Positions 1 through 8,506 of a stretch of DNA of 64,000 nt are shown piece by piece (positions within the stretch are counted from its first letter, which is position 1; each line of letters opens with the position of its first letter). The notes under the pieces are model-generated. The model was not told where the DNA came from and ran no database searches. It saw nothing but the letters and a program-made list of their open reading frames with translations. The translations under genes were made by a program, and so were the position numbers. Source of the DNA: Variovorax beijingensis (GTDB taxonomy: Bacteria; Pseudomonadota; Gammaproteobacteria; Burkholderiales; Burkholderiaceae_C); the NCBI RefSeq assembly GCF_007828835.1, contig NZ_VIVL01000005.1:310001-374000 (forward strand). Reading direction: 5' to 3'.

Positions 1-240
1 CACACGCAATACCAGGGCGTGACCGGCAGCGACCCGCTCCAGGTGCGCCAGAGCCAGTACGACGACAACGGCCGGCTCGTCTTCCAGAGCACGCTGGCCC
101 ATGTCTCGCCCTTTGTGAGCCCCAGCGGCCAGAGCTTCAGCGGCGTGAGCTACACCTACGACGACGCGGGCAACGTGCTGGGCTATCTCACGGCCAACGC
201 CGACGAGTCCTGCTCGACGGGGCGACTTGACTGTTCATAG
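1..240 (+). pseudogene. RHS/YD-repeat protein, 3' part, truncated
   Basis: The frame is open from the first base of the window and stops at 238-240. It encodes about 79 residues with YD-repeat units (SQYDDNGRLVFQ near the start, SYTYDDAGNVLGYL near the end), the repeats that build the beta-cage shell of RHS and polymorphic-toxin proteins. The reading ends abruptly after ADESCSTGRLDCS, without the conserved RHS core ending or a toxin domain. A transposase scar follows at 323-505, and a short DPLGLAG-encoding stretch at 558-578 looks like a detached piece of the RHS core. I infer a broken RHS gene whose 5' part lies outside the window. Confidence 0.7.
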
Positions 241-322
241 AGCAGCTTCTGCCATCGGGCCGAACTGCCTTCCGTCCCGCACGGACGCCGCCTCCTTTAA
301 CCGGTTTGTTCTGGCTTCTTCG

Positions 323-505
323 TCACGAACATCGAAGGTGATAGCCCGTAAGGCATCCGTTCAGCGTCTGTACCCAGTAATCCTGGGCATGAGCCTGCTG
401 CACATCGGCCAACGTCCTGCCGTTCCAGGCTTCCATCGGAGTCAGCCTTTTGAGGTTCTGGTGGAATTCCACGAAGCCTCTGGAGCAACTGAAAGACCAC
501 TCAGG
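323..505 (-). pseudogene. Transposase C-terminal remnant
   Basis: On the minus strand a reading of about 60 codons runs from an upstream in-frame stop near 506 to the TGA at 323-325. It contains FVEFHQNLKRLTPMEAWNGR followed by LADVQQAHAQDYWVQTLNG. This texture resembles the C-terminal end of DDE-type transposases with an integrase core. There is no start codon, no catalytic region and no recognisable inverted repeat, so it can only be a scar. The family assignment is tentative and rests on appearance alone. Confidence 0.35.
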
Positions 506-545
506 TTACTCGGGAACAGCTAAACAAATCGAGGTTTCCCCTGGA

Positions 546-613
546 TATGCGGAACTCGATCCACTCGGGCTGGCTGGCCTAGACTGGCTCGGCGTTGCCA
601 GTAACTTCCTCAT
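546..613 (+). other. Possible detached RHS-core tail
   Basis: In the +3 frame, bases 546-608 read GYAELDPLGLAGLDWLGVAS. The DPLGLAG piece matches the DPLGL(A/G)GG ending typical of RHS core domains, after which the variable toxin part begins. It lies beyond the transposase scar and could be the far side of the interrupted RHS gene. The rest of 241-613 holds no gene that I can support. The call is an inference from a seven-residue motif. Confidence 0.3.
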
Positions 614-643
614 TTGCACACTCCGTTCTCAACGGCTTTCCCC

Positions 644-1663
644 ATGTATATGACCATGCTCACGAACCATATCCGTGCGGTCAAGAGCTGGGGCGAGAAA
701 CATGCCGCGCAGTCCACGATCGACGTCGACTCGTTTCAGATGGAGGTGAAAGCAAGGAATCGCTTCTTCACCCTGCACCCCCAGTTCCGGGCGCGCATCA
801 ACGGACAGTTGGCCAACGTGAGCAAGTTCTCGAACGAAACGACCGGGTTCTTGGGGTGGCTTCCCTATCAGCCGGTGCGGTGGGCGCTTTCGACCGACAA
901 GCTTCTGTTCAAGGCCTACATGGCAAAGCACGCGCTTCGCACGCCGGCGTGGTGGATCCCGCCCGTGCAGCCGGACCAGGATTTCATCTTCAAAGGCGCA
1001 ATGGGCTCCTTCGGCTTGCATATTGCCGGCCCATTTCGCGCTGGTGCTACCGCGGTGGATGAACTGGGCAGTTCCGCATCCTCGAAAGAAATCCGTTATG
1101 CCGAGCAGTTCGTGCCAGGCGTCAATCTCAAGCTGTGGGTCTGGGGGCGGACCATTTTCCATGTGCACGTCCATCCGTACTCGATGGTGACCGGCGATGG
1201 CACCCGCAGCATCGATGAGTTGATCGACCAACTCGCCCGCACCCAATCGCCGCAGATGCCTCGGCCTCGGGGCGATGCCGAGGCGGTGGTGGTGTCGCTT
1301 GCCTATCAAGGATGCACCCGTGACGAAGTGCTGCCGTCCGGAAAGTCCGTGTGGCTCGACTTTCGCTATGGGCGAAGCTACGAGTCTCCGCCCACCACGG
1401 AGTCGGCAGACAACGCACTGCCCAATTTGCCCGGCACACTCTTGGAGCAGGCCAGCTTGGCCGTCGAGGTGCTCGCGAGAGATCTGGAGGCCCGCTTCTC
1501 GGCGCCAGTCTTGTATTCGCTGGACGGCATTCTGGACGACAGCGGCAACGCATGGTGGCTCGAAGTGAATTCGAATCCCACACTGCCTCCCAGCGGCTAT
1601 CCTCATATTTTTTCTACATTGTTCGGAACTCAGGCCGAAACATCGAATTTTCCAGGCCGTTGA
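644..1663 (+). CDS. ATP-grasp ligase of a putative peptide-modification cluster
   Basis: The product is 339 residues from the ATG at 644 (349 from a TTG at 614; neither start has a clear ribosome-binding site). It shows an ATP-grasp fold: a D-K start of the ATP domain (TDKLLFKAYMAKH, about 85-96), an ATP-binding lysine in DFIFKGAMGSFG (K117), an adenine-loop-like EQFVPGVNLKLW (154-165), GDGTRSIDELI (184-194) as in cyanophycin-synthetase/GshF-type enzymes, and the metal ligands in SLDGI (D294) and WLEVNSNP (E307, N309). ATP-grasp enzymes join a carboxylate to an amine, hydroxyl or thiol through an acylphosphate. The next gene encodes a small orphan peptide and then three oxygenases, so it may modify that peptide by ester, amide or amino-acid addition. 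No close family is recognised. The DNA is less G+C-rich than downstream genes, which suggests transfer. Confidence 0.8.
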   Translation: MYMTMLTNHIRAVKSWGEKHAAQSTIDVDSFQMEVKARNRFFTLHPQFRARINGQLANVSKFSNETTGFLGWLPYQPVRWALSTDKLLFKAYMAKHALRTPAWWIPPVQPDQDFIFKGAMGSFGLHIAGPFRAGATAVDELGSSASSKEIRYAEQFVPGVNLKLWVWGRTIFHVHVHPYSMVTGDGTRSIDELIDQLARTQSPQMPRPRGDAEAVVVSLAYQGCTRDEVLPSGKSVWLDFRYGRSYESPPTTESADNALPNLPGTLLEQASLAVEVLARDLEARFSAPVLYSLDGILDDSGNAWWLEVNSNPTLPPSGYPHIFSTLFGTQAETSNFPGR

Positions 1664-1702
1664 TGGCCTGCCATCCGCTTCGGCAACCGTCGAAGCACAC
1701 TT

Positions 1703-1709
1703 CAGGAGA
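1703..1709 (+). promoter_or_regulatory. Ribosome-binding site of the peptide gene
   Basis: CAGGAGA lies 7 nt before the GTG at 1717. It is the only strong Shine-Dalgarno sequence in the cassette and fixes the start of the 101-residue peptide, against the much longer open frame that begins at 1351 inside the ATP-grasp gene. Preferential translation of this gene would suit a substrate peptide made in excess over its enzymes; that is inference. Confidence 0.6.
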
Positions 1710-1716
1710 GCTTACC

Positions 1717-2022
1717 GTGCAGACACTTCAAAAGATTCAACCGACGGATGCAACGGCAGAGAGCAACGTACTGCCGCTCAAGCGGGAAACCGCTACGTCC
1801 GTTCGTGAGATTGCAGCGGGCGCCCACGCACCCGTGGTGGTCGGAAGCATCTACCTCATTGGCGACGGAACGCCGGAAAACCCGTTGCGGATCAACGTGC
1901 CGGCATTGACCTCGGCCATCATCAACTCGATGACGAGCGCGAACTTCATGGCGCTTCAGAACGGTATTGCCGCCTGCAACAGCGCCGGCGCCACGGGCAG
2001 CATCGGAGCGGGCGGGGATTAA
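1717..2022 (+). CDS. Orphan 101-residue peptide, candidate precursor/substrate
   Basis: The GTG start has a good ribosome-binding site and the product is 101 residues. No family is recognised. The N-terminal third is polar (MQTLQKIQPTDATAESN), like a leader. The middle has VVVGSIYLIGDGTPENPLRI (about 40-59). The tail is small-residue, Asn- and Gly-rich (NGIAACNSAGATGSIGAGGD, 82-101). There is one cysteine (C87), no signal peptide and no membrane helix. The stop codon at 2020-2022 abuts the TTG start of the first oxygenase, so the two are translationally coupled. Its position between an ATP-grasp enzyme and three hydroxylase-like enzymes makes it a natural substrate. It shows none of the known graspetide core motifs. 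It could also be a small structural protein modified on side chains without leader cleavage; no protease or exporter gene is adjacent. Confidence 0.6.
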   Translation: MQTLQKIQPTDATAESNVLPLKRETATSVREIAAGAHAPVVVGSIYLIGDGTPENPLRINVPALTSAIINSMTSANFMALQNGIAACNSAGATGSIGAGGD

Positions 2023-2634
2023 TTGTTCCCGAATCCGGTCCACATGGTCAGCGGCGGGATCGAAGTTTCGAAAACCGTCGTCCCGCCGGAGCTGATCGAG
2101 AGCTGCTTTTCTGCGTTCGAGACAGAGGAGCTCGAGCTGTCCTTCGACATCTACTCGAATATCGGCGAGGAAGACAAGAGGCTGCGCAGGTCGAAGGAAC
2201 TCAAAAGCCACCAGCCCGAACGGTTCGCGCCGCTGTACCAGATGCTGGACGAGTTCGTTCTTCAATCGCTGTACACGCGCGGCGAAGGCTACTCGGGATC
2301 GGTATCGCGGCAGCAATTCATGATCTATACCGAAGGCGCAGGGGCCGGGCTGCACGTCGACGATCAGTTCAAGCCGCCGCAGCAGTTCGGCCGCAACAAG
2401 TACGTCATGCACCTGCTCAACCAGTTTGCGGGGTTGCTGTACATCAGCTCTGACGACCTGGAAGGCGGGGAGCTGGTGTTTCCGACGCACGACGTTTCAG
2501 TGAAACCGCTGACGGGAACGCTAGTTGCCTTTCCGTCGAACTACCTTTTCCCGCATCTGGTGACGCCGGTGACAAGGGGAAAGCGAATTGCCATTGCACG
2601 GCACTACTATGTCAAAGATACGGCCGCTGTTTAA
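2023..2634 (+). CDS. 2OG-Fe(II) oxygenase 1 (prolyl-4-hydroxylase-like)
   Basis: The product is 203 residues from a TTG directly after the peptide stop; a later ATG at 2044 is possible but lacks a ribosome-binding site. The double-stranded beta-helix core keeps the iron ligands H111 and D113 (GLHVDDQ) and H178 (FPHLV), and the 2-oxoglutarate-binding Arg (GKRIAIAR, R188). LEGGELVFPTHD (146-157) is the usual strand turn of P4Hc proteins. Such enzymes hydroxylate or otherwise oxidise C-H bonds of Pro, Asp, Asn or Lys side chains, consuming 2-oxoglutarate and O2. It overlaps the next oxygenase gene by 26 nt. A role on the upstream peptide is inferred from context. Confidence 0.8.
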   Translation: MFPNPVHMVSGGIEVSKTVVPPELIESCFSAFETEELELSFDIYSNIGEEDKRLRRSKELKSHQPERFAPLYQMLDEFVLQSLYTRGEGYSGSVSRQQFMIYTEGAGAGLHVDDQFKPPQQFGRNKYVMHLLNQFAGLLYISSDDLEGGELVFPTHDVSVKPLTGTLVAFPSNYLFPHLVTPVTRGKRIAIARHYYVKDTAAV

Positions 2635-3226
2635 CCCCTGCTTCACGGTGTCCACGCCGGACGGCCGCGACGGCATCCGGATCAGGCACCTTGCGATCGA
2701 TGATTATCGGCAGGTCATCCAGGATGCCTGGAAAGCCAACCCGAAGCCTTCCAAGACATACAACACCGATCATGGCCGCGAGCGCGGCCGCATGAGTTTT
2801 GATGTCGACATGCCGGGCAAGGAAGCGCTTGTCGAGATCGTTCGCCAGCAGGTCGAAACCTTGGCCGGCGAGTACAACTACGCGGGCCGAAACATCAGCC
2901 TCGCATCCAGCCAGATACTGCTGTACTTCGAGGGTGCGGGCTGCCCCGTGCATTGCGACGATCAAGACCCGGCCGACAAGGACTATGGCTTGGGCACGGT
3001 CATGTTCAACTGGGCGAACCAACTGGTGGCGCTGCTCTATCTTTCCACCGAAGGCGTTGACTTCGAAGGCGGCAAGCTCCACTTTCCCAATGCAAACCTG
3101 CAGATTGACGGCGTGGTCGGAAAACTGGTGGCCTTCCCAGGGCACTTCAAGTACAAGCACGGCGTGACCGAGATTCGTTCCGGAGCCCGAAGTCTGTTGC
3201 AGACGACCTGGAGATTCGACCTGTGA
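2609..3226 (+). CDS. 2OG-Fe(II) oxygenase 2
   Basis: The product is 205 residues from the ATG at 2609, inside the end of oxygenase 1; an in-frame earlier start at 2588 would add seven residues. Iron ligands are H115 and D117 (CPVHCDDQD) and H184 (YKHGV), with R194 (SGARSLLQ) for 2-oxoglutarate. FEGGKLHFP and GKLVAFPGHFKYKH match the corresponding blocks of the flanking paralogues, so the three genes probably arose by tandem duplication and then diverged strongly. Its N-terminal half differs clearly from the other two and may set a separate target residue. The stop overlaps the next start by 4 nt (GTGA). Confidence 0.8.
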   Translation: MSKIRPLFNPCFTVSTPDGRDGIRIRHLAIDDYRQVIQDAWKANPKPSKTYNTDHGRERGRMSFDVDMPGKEALVEIVRQQVETLAGEYNYAGRNISLASSQILLYFEGAGCPVHCDDQDPADKDYGLGTVMFNWANQLVALLYLSTEGVDFEGGKLHFPNANLQIDGVVGKLVAFPGHFKYKHGVTEIRSGARSLLQTTWRFDL

Positions 3227-3891
3227 TCACCTACGCCGAGTCCATCCAGAAGCCGGATGCTGCAATCTTTCAAAGGGCGTGCAGCTTGTCTGTCGACCTC
3301 TGCGTTTCCCATATCGAGAGGCAACTGGTTGCGAACGAATACCGCGTACACGAGGTCTATGGCCGCGATGGCGGATCGATCGTCGATACGAGATACCGGG
3401 ACAGCAAGGCCATCGTTCCACGCCACGACGAGGAATTGGCGTTTTATATCTACGAGGTCGTTCACCAGTACTTTCTGGAGAATTTTTCGGCACAGCCTTG
3501 CGACAGCCTGGTTCTCGCGCAGACCGAATTCTTTGCGTACTCGGCGGGCGTCGGTTTGAAGATGCATGCCGACGACCACGCGCTGGGGGCCGACGGGCGC
3601 GTTCTCAAACGGGATGTTCAACGCGGTATCACTGCCATTCTGTATCTCAACTCAGAGTTCGATGGCGGGGAAATTCACTTCCCCAAGCAAGACCTCGAAT
3701 TGCGGCCTAGCGCTGGAACATTGGTGGTCTTTCCTTCGAACAGGAATTTTCCGCACGAGGTCAAGCCCATCTTGCGCGGCCAACGGTACTCGTACCAACG
3801 GATATACGGGATTTTGAACGGGCGGGCTGAGAGTTTCCTTGCGGAAAACGAGGCCTTTGGACGTGATGGGTTCGTGATCACCCGGTTTTGA
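3223..3891 (+). CDS. 2OG-Fe(II) oxygenase 3
   Basis: The product is 222 residues from a GTG that overlaps the previous stop. The facial triad is complete: H115 and D117 (KMHADDHA) and H178 (NFPHEV), with R188 (RGQRYSYQR). FDGGEIHFPKQDLEL (146-160) and GTLVVFPSNRNFPH align with oxygenase 1. A C-terminal tail of about 25 residues beyond the core is unique to this copy. It is the last gene of the cassette; the stop at 3889-3891 is followed after 32 nt by the convergent bestrophin remnant. The texture is P4H-like (PF13640 type), and the substrate is unknown. Confidence 0.8.
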   Translation: MITYAESIQKPDAAIFQRACSLSVDLCVSHIERQLVANEYRVHEVYGRDGGSIVDTRYRDSKAIVPRHDEELAFYIYEVVHQYFLENFSAQPCDSLVLAQTEFFAYSAGVGLKMHADDHALGADGRVLKRDVQRGITAILYLNSEFDGGEIHFPKQDLELRPSAGTLVVFPSNRNFPHEVKPILRGQRYSYQRIYGILNGRAESFLAENEAFGRDGFVITRF

Positions 3892-3923
3892 CCATGACAC
3901 GCGCTAGCTGACGGGTTGCCGCC

Positions 3924-4190
3924 CTAATTGATGCGCAACTGTGGTGTGGCGTACGCTGGGGCCGGAGGGGCCATCGCCGCATATCCCAGGAAGATCGTGA
4001 GCGTGAGCCCGATCAGCGAGAAGGGGACAAAGTTGAGCGGCACCTTCCACTGGAACAGGCGGCCGTGGAGCACCGTCACGAGCATGGCGAACGCGGTGGT
4101 CCACAGCAGTTGCGGCGTGATGCCGAGCAGCACCGAGCCGCGCCGGACAAAAAGCATGCGCAGCCAATGGGGCCGAGGTCGAACGATCAT
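3924..4190 (-). pseudogene. Bestrophin-family channel, truncated N-terminus
   Basis: Starting at the ATG at 4190 the product opens with MIVRPRPHWLRMLF, VRRGSVLLGITPQLLWTTA and VPFSLIGLTLTIFLGY, the conserved beginning of bacterial bestrophin-like anion channels (YneE/UPF0187). Normal members have about 300 residues. Here the reading changes right after FLGY into an unrelated 18-residue tail and stops at 88 residues, so the pore and remaining helices are missing. The break lies next to the end of the oxygenase cassette, suggesting that insertion of foreign DNA removed the rest of the gene. Confidence 0.75.
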
Positions 4191-4235
4191 TGCAACTATC
4201 ATTTGTCCCCGCGCAACTTTTCTGCTGGAGGACCG

Positions 4236-4583
4236 ATGAACTACCAAGGCAGCTGCCACTGTGGCCGGATCGCCTTCGAAGTCGAGGGCGACATCCAGGG
4301 GGCGATGGCATGCAACTGCTCGATGTGCCAGCGCAGGGGATCGCTGTTGTGGTTCGTGCCGCACGAGCGGCTCAGGCTGAAGACGCCGCCCGAGGACATG
4401 AGCACCTACATGTTCAACAAGCACGTCATCTCGCACCGCTTCTGCGCGGCCTGCGGCATTCATACCTTTGGCGAGGGCACAGATCCCAAGGGCAACAGGA
4501 TGGCGGCCATCAACATCCGCTGCCTCGAGGGCATCGACCTCGATGCGGTGCCGGTGCAGCATTTCGACGGGCGTTCGAAGTAG
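4236..4583 (+). CDS. GFA-family (CENP-V/glutathione-dependent formaldehyde-activating-like) protein
   Basis: The product is 115 residues, with a CTGGAGGA ribosome-binding site before the ATG. The zinc cysteines of the family are present: C7 and C9 (GSCHCG), C26, C28 and C31 (CNCSMCQ), C70 and C73 (FCAACGIHTFG). The GFA fold binds structural and catalytic zinc. Most members are only loosely tied to S-hydroxymethylglutathione formation, so the substrate should be considered unknown. It is a single gene between the bestrophin remnant and the EF-G paralogue. Confidence 0.85.
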   Translation: MNYQGSCHCGRIAFEVEGDIQGAMACNCSMCQRRGSLLWFVPHERLRLKTPPEDMSTYMFNKHVISHRFCAACGIHTFGEGTDPKGNRMAAINIRCLEGIDLDAVPVQHFDGRSK

Positions 4584-4702
4584 GCAGCAACCAGCTTGCA
4601 TCGGCGCGGCCAATCCCGTACGCTGGCCCGGCGTCCACGCGCAACACCCGAGCCTTGCGGGCCGCCGGGCCGCCCTTGCGGACGCGCAAAGGAGTGCATG
4701 CC

Positions 4703-6763
4703 ATGCCAAGCCGATCGAACGGCCTTGCGGCCGAAATGCAGGCCGTGCGAACGCTGGCGCTGGTGGGCGCCGCGGCCGCCGGCAAGAGCTCGCTGGCAGA
4801 GAGCCTGCTGCACAAGGCGGGCGCCATCGCGGCGTGCGGCAGCATCGAGCGCGGCACCACCGTCAGCGACCACGACCCGCTGGAGCGCCGCATGCTGCAC
4901 TCGCTCAACGCATCGGTGATGCACCTCACGCATGCCGGCGCGCGCATCCACTTCATCGACACGCCCGGCGGGCCCGACTTTCTCGGCCAGAGCCTGCCGG
5001 CGCTGGAGGCGGTCGAGACGGCGGCGGTGGTCATCAATGCCGCCACCGGTATCGAGCCGATGACGGTGCGCATGATGGAGTACGCGGCCTCGCGCCACCT
5101 GGCCCGCATGATCATCGTCAACAAGATCGACTCGCAGGGCGTCTCGCTGGCGGGCCTGCTGGCGGACATCCAGGCCACCTTCGGCCGTGAATGCCTGCCG
5201 CTGAACCTGCCCGACGGGGTCGGCAGGCAGGTGGTGGACTGCTTCTTCAACCGCTTCGGGCAGTCCGACTTCGGCCCCGTCGAAGCGGCGCACCGCGCGC
5301 TGGTGGAACAGGTGGTCGAGGTCGACGCGGCCTTCGTCGAGCGCTACCTCGAGGAGGGCGACGTGGATCCGGTCGAGCTGCACGCGCCGCTCGAGCAGGC
5401 GCTGCGCGAGGGCCACCTGATCCCGGTGTGCTTCGTCTCGTCGCGCAGCGGCGCCGGCGTGGCCGAGCTGCTGGACGTGATCGTCAAGCTGCTGCCCGAC
5501 CCGACCGAGGCCAACCCGCCGGACTTCATCATCGGCGAGGGTGCGCAGGCCAAGCCGATGGAGGCCAGCCCCGACCCGTCGCTGCACGTGCTGGCGCATG
5601 TGTTCAAGGTCACGGTCGACCCCTATGTCGGCAAGATGGGCATCCTGCGCGTGCACCAGGGCACGATCACGCGCGACAGCCAGCTCTACATCGGCGACGG
5701 CCGCAAGCCCTTCAAGGTGGGGCACCTGTTCATGCTCCAGGGCAAGGACCATGTCGAGGTGTCGCATGCGGTGCCGGGCGACATCGTGGCGGTGGCCAAG
5801 GTCGAGGAGATCCATTTCGATGCCGTGCTGCACGATGCGGCGGAAGACGCCCACGTGCACCTCGCGCCGCTGCCTTTCCCGGTGCCGGTGCATGGCCTGG
5901 CCGTGGAGCCCAAGCGCCATGGCGACGAGCAGCGCGCCTGGGAGATCCTCGGCAAGCTCGCGGCCGAGGACCCGTGCCTGCGCATCGAGCACGTGGCCGC
6001 GACCAACGAGACGGTGCTCTACGGCCTGGGCGAGCTGCACCTGCGCATCGTGCTCGATCGCCTGCGCGAGGTGTATCGCTTCGAGGTCCAGACGCGGCCG
6101 CCGCGCATCGCCTACCGCGAGAGCGTGACCGCACCGGCCGAGGGCCACCACCGCCACAAGAAGCAGACCGGCGGCGCCGGCCAGTTCGCCGAGGTCTTCC
6201 TGCGCATCGAGCCGCTCGCGCGCGGCGCGGGTTTTCAGTTTGCCGACGAAGTCCGGGGCGGGGCGATCCCGGGCCAGTTCATTCCCGCGGTGGAGAAGGG
6301 CGTGCGCGAGGTGCTGGCGTACGGCGCGATCGCGGGCTATCCGGTGGTCGACGTGCGCGTCGTGGTGTACGACGGCAAGCACCACAGCGTCGACAGCAAG
6401 GACATCGCCTTCGCGACCGCCGGCCGCAAGGCCTTCATGGCCGCGATCCGCGAGGCCCGCCCGGTGGTGCTCGAACCGATCGTGCAGATCGAGATCGCCG
6501 TGCCCGAGCATGCCGTGGGCGACGTCACGAGCGACCTGTCGGCGCGCCGCGGCCTGGTCACCGGCACCTCGGGCCTGGGAGGCGGCACCGTGGCCATCGG
6601 CGGGCAGGTGCCCGAGGCCGAGCTGGCCAGCTACCAGTCGCGGCTCAATGCGATGACCAGCGGCCAGGGCCGCTACACCATTGCGCTGTCGCACTACGAG
6701 GCCGTGCCGCCGGCGGTCCAGCAGACGCTGGTGAGCCAGTACCAGGTGCGCGACGAGGACTAG
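4703..6763 (+). CDS. Elongation factor G-like GTPase (EF-G paralogue)
   Basis: The product is 686 residues from the ATG at 4703 (AAAGGAG upstream). The N-terminal GTPase has a P-loop LVGAAAAGKSSL, switch I RGTTVSDHDPLERR, DTPGGPDF in switch II and NKID for guanine specificity. These differ from canonical EF-G (HIDAGKTT, RGITI), placing it in the divergent FusA2-like group rather than the housekeeping translocase. Domain II, the domain III (LYGLGELHLRIVLDRL), domain IV (HHRHKKQTGGAGQFAEV) and domain V (EPIVQIEIAVPEHAVGDV) follow in order. It stands outside any rpsL-rpsG-tuf context. The role of such paralogues is not settled. Confidence 0.85.
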   Translation: MPSRSNGLAAEMQAVRTLALVGAAAAGKSSLAESLLHKAGAIAACGSIERGTTVSDHDPLERRMLHSLNASVMHLTHAGARIHFIDTPGGPDFLGQSLPALEAVETAAVVINAATGIEPMTVRMMEYAASRHLARMIIVNKIDSQGVSLAGLLADIQATFGRECLPLNLPDGVGRQVVDCFFNRFGQSDFGPVEAAHRALVEQVVEVDAAFVERYLEEGDVDPVELHAPLEQALREGHLIPVCFVSSRSGAGVAELLDVIVKLLPDPTEANPPDFIIGEGAQAKPMEASPDPSLHVLAHVFKVTVDPYVGKMGILRVHQGTITRDSQLYIGDGRKPFKVGHLFMLQGKDHVEVSHAVPGDIVAVAKVEEIHFDAVLHDAAEDAHVHLAPLPFPVPVHGLAVEPKRHGDEQRAWEILGKLAAEDPCLRIEHVAATNETVLYGLGELHLRIVLDRLREVYRFEVQTRPPRIAYRESVTAPAEGHHRHKKQTGGAGQFAEVFLRIEPLARGAGFQFADEVRGGAIPGQFIPAVEKGVREVLAYGAIAGYPVVDVRVVVYDGKHHSVDSKDIAFATAGRKAFMAAIREARPVVLEPIVQIEIAVPEHAVGDVTSDLSARRGLVTGTSGLGGGTVAIGGQVPEAELASYQSRLNAMTSGQGRYTIALSHYEAVPPAVQQTLVSQYQVRDED

Positions 6764-6828
6764 CATCGCCCGCCCGAGGCGGCCGGCCGCGCACGGCGCG
6801 CGGATGCGCTGCACACTTTCTGGAGACA

Positions 6829-8502
<1,674 letters not shown>

Positions 8503-8506
8503 GCAA

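Noticed and set aside
1351..1716. Long upstream extension of the orphan-peptide frame
   Set aside because: It overlaps the ATP-grasp gene in another frame and has no ribosome-binding site; the GTG at 1717 has a good one.
1717..2022. RebB/R-body-like identity for the orphan peptide
   Set aside because: Only a vague Ala/Asn/Gln texture is shared (MALQNGIAACNSAG); the RebB conserved segments are not present.
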